Shown: positions 27,620 to 36,605 of the stretch, piece by piece | Numbering within the stretch: position 1 is the first letter of the stretch | Layout of the letters: each line of letters starts with the position of its first letter | Origin: Shewanella khirikhana | Lineage (GTDB): Bacteria > Pseudomonadota > Gammaproteobacteria > Enterobacterales > Shewanellaceae | Reading direction: 5' to 3' | NCBI RefSeq assembly: GCF_003957745.1 | Contig: NZ_CP020373.1 | Span: forward strand, 124,001 to 188,000 | DNA: 64,000 nt | The notes under the pieces: generated by a model | What the model saw: the letters and a program-made list of their open reading frames with translations, nothing else | Told to the model about the DNA's origin: nothing | Databases searched by the model: none | Translations under genes and position numbers: made by a program

Positions 27620-29204
27620 TCGCCAGAAGCTGTACATCAAGGTGGCAATTTCCATCGGCCTGGGAGCATTTGTGGCCGCGGTGGTGGCCTGTCTGTATTT
27701 CTTTATGGACGCCAAAAGCAGCAAGTACCTTGAGGCCCGCAGTCAAATCTCCCAAATCGCCCTCACGGTGCAGAAAACCGCCTCCATCGCCCTGTATGTG
27801 CAGGATGCAGAACTTGGGCGCGAGATTGTTGAAGGCCTTGAAGTCAACGACTTGATTGCCGGCGCACTGCTTACCACCGGCAGCGGAGATTGGGTCAGTT
27901 CCAAAGGCTTTAACCGCGATGGTGCCGATGCGCTGCTGGAATACGAAATCCCCCATCCCTTCTTCGCCGGGGAGGTGCTTGGCCGCCTGAAGCTGATGCC
28001 CAACAGCCGTTACATTGAGTCGCGGGCCACCGAGGTGGCGCTCAAACAGGCCTGGGTATTGGCGCTGCAATCGGCTTTGATTGCGGTGCTGGTATCGATT
28101 CTGGTGCATAAAACCCTGACCGCGCCCTTAAAAAAGCTCACCGGCGATTTTGAGCAAATCAGCCCGGGGCAGGACGACCCGCTGCAGGTGCCGCGTTATC
28201 ACGAGCAGGATGAAATTGGCAGTCTGGTACGGGGGATTAATGCCCTTGTTGGCAACCTGAATCAGTCCATCGACAAAGAGCGCAGCATGCGGGAAAAAAC
28301 CGAGCTGCTGGAGCGTAAATTCAGGCTGATTTTCGAACGTGCCAGCGCCGGGATATGCCTTATCGACAAGCAGAATCAGCTGCTGGTGGCCAACGAGGCG
28401 TTTGAGCGTTTGTGCGGAACCAAGTCGCTGGAATCCAAACCGTTTCTGGTTAGCTGGTTTGAAGAGGAGTTCGAGCTTGAAACCTTCCTTAAGGAGCTGC
28501 GGCAGAACGTCAACTTAAACCATGTGGAGATGGAGCTGCAGCTGCGTACCGAGCAGGCCGAGTCGCTTAAGTGGGTGCATTGCCTGTTCTCCAAGGTGGA
28601 GGATACCGAAGGGGTATCGGATCTGCTGATAGAAGTCATGATGTACGACATTACCGAGCGCACTTACCGCGAGCGGATGATCCGCTTTGAGGCTGAACAC
28701 GACCTGCTGACCCAGCTGAAAAACCGTCGTGCCGGTGAGCGGATTTTGTCTGAAATGATGCGCAAAGCCGACCAGACCCGCGGCATGATGGGGCTGATGC
28801 TTATCGATCTGGACCGCTTCAAGCCCATTAATGATATCTATGGTCACGAGGCTGGCGATACCGTGCTCAAGGCGGTGGCAGACAGATTACTGCGGCTCGC
28901 CGGTGACGGCGTGGCAATCCGTTGGGGTGGTGATGAATTCCTGATTGGCGTGAATGGTGTCGATAAGGATTACAACAAACTCAGGCAGTTAGCGCAGGAA
29001 ATACTGCTGCAGGTGTCCAAGCCGGTAATGGTACGAGGTAATCTTACCTGCGATGTTGGCGCCAGTGTCGGTATCGCCGTGTACCCTCATCATGGCCACA
29101 GTCTGGAAGAGTTGCTGGAAGCTGCCGATGTGGCAATGTACGAAGTCAAAGAGCAGGGCAGGGGCAACTTCCGCTTCGGCCGCATCTCATCCGGTGCCGC
29201 CTGA
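27609..29204 (+). CDS. Membrane diguanylate cyclase (sensor-HAMP-PAS-GGDEF)
   Basis: 531 residues starting at TTG 27609 behind AGGTGG. The domains are an N-terminal helix ('AISIGLGAFVAAVVACLYFF'), a periplasmic sensor of about 110 residues, a second helix near 145-165, HAMP (about 165-220), PAS (about 230-345; 'IFERASAGICLIDKQNQLLVANEAFERL') and GGDEF at residues 440-444 in 'RWGGDEFLIG'. No EAL domain follows, so the expected reaction is two GTP to c-di-GMP. The gene overlaps the PstS-like gene. It differs from the first module by having a PAS domain and lacking EAL. Confidence 0.92.
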   Translation: MILNRQKLYIKVAISIGLGAFVAAVVACLYFFMDAKSSKYLEARSQISQIALTVQKTASIALYVQDAELGREIVEGLEVNDLIAGALLTTGSGDWVSSKGFNRDGADALLEYEIPHPFFAGEVLGRLKLMPNSRYIESRATEVALKQAWVLALQSALIAVLVSILVHKTLTAPLKKLTGDFEQISPGQDDPLQVPRYHEQDEIGSLVRGINALVGNLNQSIDKERSMREKTELLERKFRLIFERASAGICLIDKQNQLLVANEAFERLCGTKSLESKPFLVSWFEEEFELETFLKELRQNVNLNHVEMELQLRTEQAESLKWVHCLFSKVEDTEGVSDLLIEVMMYDITERTYRERMIRFEAEHDLLTQLKNRRAGERILSEMMRKADQTRGMMGLMLIDLDRFKPINDIYGHEAGDTVLKAVADRLLRLAGDGVAIRWGGDEFLIGVNGVDKDYNKLRQLAQEILLQVSKPVMVRGNLTCDVGASVGIAVYPHHGHSLEELLEAADVAMYEVKEQGRGNFRFGRISSGAA

Positions 29205-29483
29205 TCAGCAACGAAAGCATGAGAAAAGCTGTGTCCTGTCACAGTGTTGCTTAAAAATTCCACCAAATTTCTAGTATGTCCAAGCAGCCTTTAAGGTTGA
29301 TTTTTAACCGTTTTTATTTGGCTGTTTTCTGTAGCCTCTGTTTTGTCAGCTAAAAAATGCCTAAGCAGTTTGCGCCGGGCGTCCTTCCCAATTACAATAT
29401 GCGCCTCGAATCCTGATGTGTGGTCTGCTGCTTTTTTGTGGCATACTCCGTCTACTTTATAAACCAAGCAAAAAAGTTGAATC

Positions 29484-31574
29484 ATGACCGATTTATCAAA
29501 ATACAGAAACATTGGTATTTTCGCTCACGTTGACGCGGGTAAAACCACGACCACCGAGCGTATCCTTAAGCTGACCGGTAAAATCCACAAACTGGGTGAA
29601 GTACACGACGGCGCCTCTACCATGGACTTCATGGATCAAGAAGCTGAGCGTGGTATTACCATTCAGTCTGCTGCCACCACCTGTTTCTGGAAAGGTCACC
29701 GCTTTAACGTAATCGACACCCCCGGCCACGTTGACTTCACCGTTGAAGTTTATCGTTCTCTGAAGGTTCTGGATGGCGGTGTTGGTGTATTCTGCGGTAG
29801 CGGCGGTGTAGAACCACAATCAGAAACCAACTGGCGTTATGCTAACGAGTCTGAAGTAGCTCGTCTGATCTTCGTAAACAAGCTGGACCGTATCGGTGCT
29901 GACTTCCTGCGCGTTGTTGGCCAGGTTAAGAAAGTACTGGCTGCTAACCCGCTGGTTATGACTCTGCCTATCGGCCGCGAAGACGAATTCACCGGCGTTG
30001 TAGACGTTCTGAACCGTCAGGCTTTCGTGTGGGATGATTCTGGTCTGCCAGAAAACTACACTGTGACCGATATCCCAGCTGATATGGTTGACCTGGTTGA
30101 AGAATACCGTGAAATGCTGGTTGAGACTGCCGTTGAGCAGGACGACGACCTGATGGAAGCTTACATGGAAGGTGAAGAGCCTTCTATCGAAGACCTGAAG
30201 CGTTGTATCCGTAAGGGTACCATCAACCTGTCTTTCTTCCCCACTTTCTGTGGCTCTGCGTTCAAGAACAAAGGTATGCAGCTGCTGTTGGATGCGGTAG
30301 TAGACTACCTGCCTTCTCCAACTGAAGTTGAGCCTCAGCCTCTGACCAACCCAGACACCGGTGAAGAGACTGGCGAAGTTGCTACTGTTTCTGTAGACGA
30401 GCCTTTCCGCGCTCTGGCGTTCAAGATCATGGATGACCGTTTCGGCGCCCTGACCTTTATCCGTATCTACTCTGGTAAGCTGAAGAAGGGTGACACCATC
30501 CTGAACTCTGCTACCGGTAAGACCGAGCGTATCGGCCGTATGGTTGAGATGCACGCTAACGACCGTAACGAAATCGACAGCGCACAAGCTGGTGACATCA
30601 TCGCGGTTGTAGGTATGAAGAACGTTCAGACTGGTCACACCCTGTGTGATCCTAAGCACGAATGTACTCTCGAACCTATGATCTTCCCAACTCCAGTAAT
30701 CTCTATTGCTGTGACTCCGAAGGACAAAGGTGCTTCTGAGAAGCTGGGCGTTGCTCTGGGTAAGATGGTTGCTGAAGATCCATCATTCCAGGTTGAAACC
30801 GACCAGGAAACCGGTGACACCATCCTGAAAGGTATGGGTGAACTGCACCTGGACATCAAGGTAGACATCCTGAAGCGTACCTTTGGTGTTGACCTGACTG
30901 TAGGTGCTCCTCAGGTGGCCTACCGTGAAACCATCACTGCCGCCATCGAAGACAGCTACACTCACAAGAAGCAGTCTGGTGGTTCTGGTCAGTACGGTAA
31001 GATTGACTACCGTATCCGTCCAGGCGAAGTGGGCAGCGGCTTCACCTTTAAGTCTGCCGTAGTAGGTGGTAACGTTCCTCGTGAATTCTGGCCTGCTGTT
31101 GAGTCTGGCTTCGAAGACATGATGAGCGAAGGTCCTCTGGCTGGCTTCCCAGTGCTGGACGTTGAAGTTGAACTGTTTGACGGTGCTTACCACGCAGTTG
31201 ACTCCTCTGCCATCGCGTTCGAAATCGCCGCTAAAGGTGCATTCCGTCAGTCTATGCCTAAGGCCAAGCCACAGCTGCTCGAGCCTATCATGAAGGTTGA
31301 CGTGTTCACTCCAGACGATCACGTAGGTGACGTAATCGGTGACTTGAACCGTCGTCGCGGTATGATCAAGGATCAGGAAGCTGGTCTGACTGGTGTACGC
31401 GTTAAGGCAGACGTACCGCTGGCCGAAATGTTCGGTTACATCGGTCACCTGCGTACCATGACCTCTGGTCGTGGTCAGTTCTCCATGGAGTTCTCTCACT
31501 ACAACCCATGTCCAGCCAACGTTGCTGAGACTGTGATTGCTGAGACCAAGGCCAAGAACGCCGCTAAGAAGTAA
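29484..31574 (+). CDS. fusA: Elongation factor G, second copy type (EF-G 2)
   Basis: 696-residue translational GTPase. The P-loop 'AHVDAGKTTTTERIL', switch II 'DTPGHVDFTVEV' and 'NKLDRIGADF' are intact, and domains II-V follow ('FVNGVVGGNVPREFWPAV'-like region reads 'SAVVGGNVPREFWPAVESG'). It is not in a str operon (no rpsL, rpsG or tuf near), and the sequence differs from the housekeeping EF-G of gamma-proteobacteria, so this is probably the extra EF-G found in many of them. Biased codon use (GGT, CGT, CTG) points to strong expression. It has its own terminator. Confidence 0.93.
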   Translation: MTDLSKYRNIGIFAHVDAGKTTTTERILKLTGKIHKLGEVHDGASTMDFMDQEAERGITIQSAATTCFWKGHRFNVIDTPGHVDFTVEVYRSLKVLDGGVGVFCGSGGVEPQSETNWRYANESEVARLIFVNKLDRIGADFLRVVGQVKKVLAANPLVMTLPIGREDEFTGVVDVLNRQAFVWDDSGLPENYTVTDIPADMVDLVEEYREMLVETAVEQDDDLMEAYMEGEEPSIEDLKRCIRKGTINLSFFPTFCGSAFKNKGMQLLLDAVVDYLPSPTEVEPQPLTNPDTGEETGEVATVSVDEPFRALAFKIMDDRFGALTFIRIYSGKLKKGDTILNSATGKTERIGRMVEMHANDRNEIDSAQAGDIIAVVGMKNVQTGHTLCDPKHECTLEPMIFPTPVISIAVTPKDKGASEKLGVALGKMVAEDPSFQVETDQETGDTILKGMGELHLDIKVDILKRTFGVDLTVGAPQVAYRETITAAIEDSYTHKKQSGGSGQYGKIDYRIRPGEVGSGFTFKSAVVGGNVPREFWPAVESGFEDMMSEGPLAGFPVLDVEVELFDGAYHAVDSSAIAFEIAAKGAFRQSMPKAKPQLLEPIMKVDVFTPDDHVGDVIGDLNRRRGMIKDQEAGLTGVRVKADVPLAEMFGYIGHLRTMTSGRGQFSMEFSHYNPCPANVAETVIAETKAKNAAKK

Positions 31575-31594
31575 TTAATACTTCCGCGAATAAA

Positions 31595-31620
31595 AACCCG
31601 CCCCTGTGGCGGGTTTTTTT
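31595..31620 (+). terminator. Terminator of EF-G 2
   Basis: Inverted repeat AACCCGCC-CCTGT-GGCGGGTT running into a long T tract. Confidence 0.93.
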
Positions 31621-31763
31621 ATGGCCAATTTCCACAAATAAACAAGGGAAATTCAGATTAAATCAAGCAACTGCGCCTAGTATGGATACTGGGGGAAGGA
31701 CTATTCCCGCGTCGGAGAGGGCGCCAGGCGCCTGAATACCAGGGTTGTACGGGAGGGATTCAT

Positions 31764-32633
31764 ATGGACAAAGCATTTGTTGTAGCTCAGTGTCAGGAAG
31801 GCAAAACCGATACGCTGAAAGATGGGTTGGCGCTCGCCGCCGCGCTGAACATGGCACCCAAGGTGTATGCATACACCCACGCCTATTTTTCCGGAGCTGA
31901 ATACTATAATCCGCGCCTGGCTGGCGCTGCCAAGCAAACACTCACCCAGCAGCGCCACGATGAAGTCGCTGCTCATCTCGGTGAGTTGGGACAGGGCGAT
32001 ACGCCGCTGGAAACCCTGTGGTGCAAGCGGCTGCACGAACATGCCATCGACTGCGCTGCCAAAGAGGGTTATTCCCTGATTATCAAAGGCATCGAGGGCG
32101 CAGAGGCCCCCGAGCCTAACGACTGGCACCTCATTCGCCACACCCGCACTCCCTTGATGCTGCTGACCAACAATCCGCTCGCCCGTGGCCGCTGTGTATT
32201 AATGGCAGTGGACCTGGGTGCACAGAGTGAAGATAAGCAGTTGCTCAATCGATTGGTACTGAGCCATGGCAAGCAGCTCGCCGAGGCGCAGGGTTTACCG
32301 CTGCATCTGGCCTGCGTGGTGAGAGTGCCTACCATTTTGCGCGATATGGATTTGGTCGCGCCCCAGGAAATCCTGAAGGCCGCCCACGATAAATATCAGC
32401 ACATTTTGCAGCAAACCGGGTTGCTGGCGGAGCAAATCCATCTGGTGACCGGCTCGCCTGAGCTGTGCCTGTATCAGTTAAGTTCGAGCCTCAAGGTCAA
32501 GTATCTGGTGCTGGGGGCGCGTAAGCGTGAAGGCCTGTTTGGCGCCATGATTGGCAGCACGGCCGAGGCCATAGTGCATAGGGTGCGCTGCAACCTGCTT
32601 ATTCTGCCACCTGACGAGCAGTGGCTGCTTTAG
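31764..32633 (+). CDS. Universal stress protein with two UspA domains (UspE-like)
   Basis: 289 residues, the length of tandem-UspA proteins. The second domain carries the nucleotide-binding signature 'VLGARKREGLFGAMIGSTAEAIVHRVRCNLLIL' (G-x2-G-x9-G-S/T pattern); the first half is degenerate. A GGGAGGG ribosome binding site precedes the ATG. The stop overlaps that of the convergent LysR gene by four bases. The role is stress or starvation survival by family; the exact trigger is unknown. Confidence 0.85.
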   Translation: MDKAFVVAQCQEGKTDTLKDGLALAAALNMAPKVYAYTHAYFSGAEYYNPRLAGAAKQTLTQQRHDEVAAHLGELGQGDTPLETLWCKRLHEHAIDCAAKEGYSLIIKGIEGAEAPEPNDWHLIRHTRTPLMLLTNNPLARGRCVLMAVDLGAQSEDKQLLNRLVLSHGKQLAEAQGLPLHLACVVRVPTILRDMDLVAPQEILKAAHDKYQHILQQTGLLAEQIHLVTGSPELCLYQLSSSLKVKYLVLGARKREGLFGAMIGSTAEAIVHRVRCNLLILPPDEQWLL

Positions 32634-33523
32634 ACGCTGGTCTTAAGCCGCTCGCGGCTCAGTGAGAGGAAGGCGTCAGCCGCTGGGGTCAGGCGCATAT
32701 GGCTGCGCCAGATAAGCGCCAGATCCCAGGTGTGGCCGCCGGTTAACGGCCGAAAGCTCAGCGCCTTATCGGTTAACTTCTCGCAAATGGGGGCAGGCAG
32801 AATCGCCAGCCCCATTTTGGCTTCCACCATGGTGGCCAGAAAGTCCCACTGGCCGCTGCGATAGGCCACGTTCAGCTCGACTCCAGCCTTTTTTGCCAGC
32901 CTGTCCAGCAGTTTCGCCAGCGCAAAGTCCTGGTTGTACATGATGAAGGGGTAAGAGCCAAAATCGCCCCAGTCCAGCGCCGCTTTTTCTGCAAGTGGAT
33001 GAGAGTGTGGCAGGCACGCCAGCAGTGGATAGGCCGTCAGCGGCTGAGCGGTCAGTTCATCTTCATGGGTGGCCGGCAGGGCGGTGAAGGCGATATCGAG
33101 GGTGTTGGCCAGCAGCGCCTGCTCGCAGCCAAAGCCGCCGTATTCAAACATTTCCAGCTTGATGCCGGGGTAACGGGCGCGAAAGGCGGTGAGGTGCTCT
33201 ATCACCAGGCTGCTCATCATGGGGCACACGCCCAAGCGCAAATATCCCCGCTGTACGCCACTGAGGTGTGACAGATCCTGATCGAGCAAATGCCAGTGGC
33301 CAAGGATCTCACGGGATCGCGCCAGCAGCAGTTCTCCTGCCTGGGTCAGTGCCAGCCCCTGGGTGGCGCGGATCACCAGTTGTTGCTGCCAATGATCTTC
33401 AAGCCGTTGGATCATTTTGCTGAGCGTCGGCTGAGTCAGGTGCAGCTTTTCAGCGGCCTGAGTAAAACTGCCGGTCTCTGCCAGGGTCACAAAGCAGTGT
33501 AAGTTCTTGATAGGAATGTTCAT
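32630..33523 (-). CDS. LysR-family transcriptional regulator
   Basis: About 297 residues from ATG 33523 (MNIPIKNLHCF...). It has the typical N-terminal helix-turn-helix ('FTQAAEKLHLTQPTLSKMIQRLEDHW') and a C-terminal effector-binding domain. It is divergent from a 49-codon small gene at 33618, with 94 bases between starts, which makes that small gene a possible target. Effector unknown. Confidence 0.92.
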   Translation of the reverse strand: MNIPIKNLHCFVTLAETGSFTQAAEKLHLTQPTLSKMIQRLEDHWQQQLVIRATQGLALTQAGELLLARSREILGHWHLLDQDLSHLSGVQRGYLRLGVCPMMSSLVIEHLTAFRARYPGIKLEMFEYGGFGCEQALLANTLDIAFTALPATHEDELTAQPLTAYPLLACLPHSHPLAEKAALDWGDFGSYPFIMYNQDFALAKLLDRLAKKAGVELNVAYRSGQWDFLATMVEAKMGLAILPAPICEKLTDKALSFRPLTGGHTWDLALIWRSHMRLTPAADAFLSLSRERLKTSV

Positions 33524-33617
33524 GCCGATTTGGAATGGCTGCAATGGAATAGATTCATTTTACTTATTCCAGCGGCGGCGATACCTTGAGCCACATCTCA
33601 GCTTTGGAGGATTTTCG

Positions 33618-33767
33618 ATGAAAGCCTATCGCAGTGTGTGGGTCAGCAGCCTGTGGCTGGCGGCCTCGCCCAAAAAGGAAGTGCAAGCTCTGGAAGTTCA
33701 TGCTTCGGAAGTGACCAGGCCTTCCCTGTGGCGTCGATTGCTGCGGCGGCCAACTCCGGCCTCCTGA
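33618..33767 (+). CDS. Candidate 49-residue small protein
   Basis: ATG 33618 lies seven bases after a near-perfect ribosome binding site (TTTGGAGGATTTTCG). The peptide (MKAYRSVWVSSLWLAASPKK..., ending RRLLRRPTPAS) has a weakly hydrophobic Trp-containing N-terminus and a basic C-terminus. A strong terminator follows 55 bases later, so this is a self-contained transcription unit between a divergent LysR gene and a PepSY gene. I know no family for it. Confidence 0.6.
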   Translation: MKAYRSVWVSSLWLAASPKKEVQALEVHASEVTRPSLWRRLLRRPTPAS

Positions 33768-33821
33768 TGTGCTGCGCACATCCACCATCGCCTCAATTGG
33801 GCCTAGTGCCCTGTTGCTTTT

Positions 33822-33850
33822 ACCCGGCTCTTGCAGCCGGGTCTTTTTTT
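33822..33850 (+). terminator. Terminator after the small 33618 gene
   Basis: Inverted repeat ACCCGGCT / AGCCGGGT with loop CTTGC, followed by seven T. It is on the plus strand, so it belongs to the small gene, not to the PepSY gene on the other strand. Confidence 0.88.
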
Positions 33851-33866
33851 ATCTGCCTGCCGACGG

Positions 33867-34625
33867 CTATTTGCGTCTCGGGCGCTGGCTCCACCAGATG
33901 TAGAGTCCGCTTAAGGATAAAAAGACAAAGCAAGCTGCCAGCAGATCCCAAAGCCAGATGGCCCAGCTGCCAAACAGGCGGCCGCTGTGCAGGTCAAGCA
34001 GCAGTCGTTCCCAGGTCATGTTGGCGCTGCGGGCCTGCAGCAGCAGCGACTCAGAAGCGGCGCTGCCCTCAAGCCAGTTAAGGGGCACAAAGCTTGTGGC
34101 CTGACGCCACTCAATAAAGTCTTCATCGGCCAGATACTGGCCTTTCTCGCCTTTAAGCCACACCTGGGTGCTGCCTTCGATGGCAAGGCCACTTAAGGGT
34201 GTGGGAAGGCCGGTGCTCTTATCCTGGGTTTCCAGCAGTTCGCCGTCGCTGCTCAGCAAATACAGCTGCTCGGCATCGATGGCGACAATCATAGAATTTA
34301 CGTGCCCCGCAGCCAGTAGCGGGCGTCTGGCTTCCAACAGCAGCCGCTGTTGTTGCCACAGCAGATTATCGGTTACCCCTAAATCATCGAACTGGCGGCT
34401 GTGGGCAGGCGCCTGAATACCGTAGTAGTCCAGCAGCCAGCCAATGCGCACCTTGGCATGGGCAAGCCCCCAGCCGTTGGCATGGTTAATGGCCACGCCA
34501 CTGAGGGTAAGCAGCATAAGGAACAGCGCCCCGAGCAAGCCAAGGCGGCGATGCCAGGGGCGAATGGATTTTCGTATTTGATGGCCTGTGTGGGTGGCGG
34601 CCCGGTTGTGATGGCGTCGATTCAT
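33867..34625 (-). CDS. PepSY-associated transmembrane protein
   Basis: About 252 residues. The N-terminal 'IRPWHRRLGLLGALFLMLLTLSGVAINH' helix and the C-terminal 'DLLAACFVFLSLSGLYIWWSQRPRRK' helix flank a periplasmic region, the layout of PepSY-TM proteins; 'LDLHSGRLFG' before the last helix is typical. The start may be ATG 34625 or TTG 34637, which overlaps the FMN-binding gene. It is in an operon with that gene, suggesting a membrane electron-transfer or flavin-linked role; this is inference. Confidence 0.8.
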   Translation of the reverse strand: MNRRHHNRAATHTGHQIRKSIRPWHRRLGLLGALFLMLLTLSGVAINHANGWGLAHAKVRIGWLLDYYGIQAPAHSRQFDDLGVTDNLLWQQQRLLLEARRPLLAAGHVNSMIVAIDAEQLYLLSSDGELLETQDKSTGLPTPLSGLAIEGSTQVWLKGEKGQYLADEDFIEWRQATSFVPLNWLEGSAASESLLLQARSANMTWERLLLDLHSGRLFGSWAIWLWDLLAACFVFLSLSGLYIWWSQRPRRK

Positions 34626-34633
34626 CCGGTCAA

Positions 34634-35143
34634 TCAAGGCTGAGTTTGTACGGCTGCATCCAGATACAGGGCAATGCGGGAAAGCTTGGTAAGGGCTTTT
34701 ACCGACAGGGTGGCACCCGTGATGCCGTCGATGCTGCGATCCAATTCCAATGAGGGCGTCAGTGTGGCGGATTTGAATTGATCCGTAAAGAAGTCGTGTC
34801 TGACTTCATCGCCGCGACTTTCGCGATAGACCAGCACCTGGGTCTTGATAATCTTGCCGTCGCTGACATGAATACCCACAGTAATGGGGGATTCCTTGCC
34901 AATTTCATCCATGATCCACACGGTTTGGCCATCGTCGCGCCAGTAACGCAACCTGAGCTTATTGAACCTGTGGGCCAGAATGGACTCGATGTCGGCCTTT
35001 TGGGTGTCATTCAGCCACAGCACCTGCGCCTTGGGCAGGGTGCCCAAACTCGCGCTGATAAAGGCATCGTTGCTCTGATAAACCGTTTCTGCCTGTGCCA
35101 GGGGGAAGAGTAAGCTAAGGCAAAGAAATAGCCGTTTTTTCAT
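34634..35143 (-). CDS. Secreted FMN-binding domain protein
   Basis: 169 residues; the signal peptide ends near 'FPLAQAET'. The FMN-binding domain carries 'DGITGATLSVKAL', matching the consensus where FMN is attached to Thr by ApbE (S/T-G-A-T). No apbE is visible in the window. It is coupled to the PepSY protein downstream and lies 50 bases after the porin gene stop on the same strand, with a weak hairpin between. Redox function at the membrane is likely. Confidence 0.82.
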   Translation of the reverse strand: MKKRLFLCLSLLFPLAQAETVYQSNDAFISASLGTLPKAQVLWLNDTQKADIESILAHRFNKLRLRYWRDDGQTVWIMDEIGKESPITVGIHVSDGKIIKTQVLVYRESRGDEVRHDFFTDQFKSATLTPSLELDRSIDGITGATLSVKALTKLSRIALYLDAAVQTQP

Positions 35144-35163
35144 GGTGTTGACCTGTAAAGCAA

Positions 35164-35184
35164 AAGGGGCCGAAGCCCCTTGGA
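35164..35184 (-). terminator. Hairpin after the 35194 porin gene
   Basis: Perfect repeat AAGGGGC-CGAA-GCCCCTT with only four T after it on the minus strand, so termination may be partial and allow expression of the FMN-binding gene. Confidence 0.6.
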
Positions 35185-35193
35185 ATCACAAAC

Positions 35194-36345
35194 TTAGAAC
35201 TGGTAGCCAACACCCAGGTTGAAGCCGTCGGCATCTAGGGCGCCGCTCTGCTTCTCGTAGTCGGCCTTGAACACTACGTTTTCGTGCAGCCAGTAGTTGA
35301 TACCGACGCTGGTCACCTTCTTGGTGGTGTCATCGTCGTTACCGGCTTCGTTATCCCACTCGTTGTAACGGGCGAAGATACCGAATTCATTGTTGAAGCG
35401 ATAAGAAGGCTCTATGTACCAGCCCTTCTGGCTGTCGCGGCCCAAGAGTTCGGCTTCAGCGCCATCGATGTTCCACTGGGCATACAGGGCACGCACGGTG
35501 AAGCCACCAATGGTGTAAATACCGTGGGCTTCCAGCAGGGTGGCAGAGGCTTCATCTACGCCGTCTTTACCCTGGGTTAGGTCGCTCTGGTACTGGGCGG
35601 TGGCAGCCAGTTCCAGACCGGCAATGCCGGTGTACTTCACGCGGCCAGTGTAGGCCAGGGCGTCGGCATTGGCTTCAGACACCTTCTGACGGCCACCACG
35701 CACCTTGTAATCATCTTTTACTTTCAGGCCGGAGGTCACGGCAGCGTCGAAAGTGAGGCCTGGGGCGGCCTTGATGTTCAGTGCCAGACCGCCTTCCCAC
35801 CAGGTGGTAGGCAGAATGTCTTTTTCAACCGGGTTACGCTCAACACCGTAGAAGGTGTTGGGTTCGTGGGTTTCGTTCAGGATGCCCACTGGCAGCAGGA
35901 ACAGACCGGCTTTGGCGGTCAGGGCATCACTGAAGTCATGCTCGATATAAGCCTGTTCCAGTTCCACTTCGCCTTTCTTGCCTTCGCCTGAGAGCGAGTG
36001 CTCCAGTTCCAGCTCAGAGAAGAAACGGGTCTTTTTGGTGAACTCATGACCGAAGAACAGCACAAAGCGGTGGAAGTCGATTTCTTTCTCGTCATCCATG
36101 TTGTTGTAGTGCAGTTCGCCATAACCACCGATGGTGGTTGCGCTCTTGGCCTCAGCGTTGGCTTCGGCAGCATCGGCAGTTTGCTCAACGCGCTTTTCGG
36201 TTTCTTCCAGACGCTTTTCCAGATCCTTCAGTACCTGTTGCTGCTGTTCAATCACTTTACGCAGTTCGGCGGTGTCGTCGGCGGCAATGGCAGTTTGGCT
36301 GGCAAACAGGCCCAGCAAGGCGCTGGCGATCAGAGTCTTTTTCAT
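35194..36345 (-). CDS. Outer-membrane porin with N-terminal coiled coil
   Basis: About 383 residues from ATG 36345, behind GGGAAAGGGAA. The signal peptide ends 'ASQTAIAAD', then a coiled coil ('LRKVIEQQQQVLKDLEKRLEETEKRVEQ', given here only to mark its heptads) and a barrel resembling phosphate-selective porin O/P types, closing with 'ADGFNLGVGYQF'. The promoter region holds a Fur-like and an FNR-like box. It is upstream of the FMN-binding/PepSY pair on the same strand. Confidence 0.85.
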   Translation of the reverse strand: MKKTLIASALLGLFASQTAIAADDTAELRKVIEQQQQVLKDLEKRLEETEKRVEQTADAAEANAEAKSATTIGGYGELHYNNMDDEKEIDFHRFVLFFGHEFTKKTRFFSELELEHSLSGEGKKGEVELEQAYIEHDFSDALTAKAGLFLLPVGILNETHEPNTFYGVERNPVEKDILPTTWWEGGLALNIKAAPGLTFDAAVTSGLKVKDDYKVRGGRQKVSEANADALAYTGRVKYTGIAGLELAATAQYQSDLTQGKDGVDEASATLLEAHGIYTIGGFTVRALYAQWNIDGAEAELLGRDSQKGWYIEPSYRFNNEFGIFARYNEWDNEAGNDDDTTKKVTSVGINYWLHENVVFKADYEKQSGALDADGFNLGVGYQF

Positions 36346-36412
36346 CATTTCCCTTTCCCGTTTTATTATCTGAGGGTTATCGAACGGAGCGGATTCTAAC
36401 AATCGATTAAGC

Positions 36413-36432
36413 AAATGCAAACGATTCGTATT
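36413..36432. promoter_or_regulatory. Fur-like box upstream of the porin
   Basis: AAATGCAAACGATTCGTATT is an imperfect palindrome resembling the Fur consensus, about 70-85 bases upstream of the porin start. It is weaker than the box at 38798. Confidence 0.4.
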
Positions 36433-36439
36433 GGGATTA

Positions 36440-36453
36440 ATGATCCAGATCAA
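36440..36453. promoter_or_regulatory. FNR/EtrA-like box upstream of the porin
   Basis: ATGATCCAGATCAA matches nine of the ten defined bases of the FNR consensus TTGAT-N4-ATCAA, about 95 bases upstream of the porin start. It suggests control by oxygen. Confidence 0.5.
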
Positions 36454-36554
36454 CAAATGTAAAGCCAAAGTAAAGCCTTTTGATTTGTAAGGCTTTTTGT
36501 TTTTAACCTTCATTAATTGATAATTAATTGAAATTTAAGGTTTATTTTTAAGGC

Positions 36555-36584
36555 ATAAAAAAGGCGGAGCCTGAGCCCCGCCTT
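36555..36584 (-). terminator. Terminator of the TonB-receptor gene
   Basis: Repeat AAGGCGG / CCGCCTT with a 10-base loop and six T on the minus strand. Confidence 0.85.
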
Positions 36585-36605
36585 GTAGAACGTTTGTCTA
36601 TATGA

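Noticed and set aside
31650..31670. FNR-like sequence TTCAGATTAAATCAA upstream of the universal stress protein
   Set aside because: Only the right half-site ATCAA matches; the left half fails.
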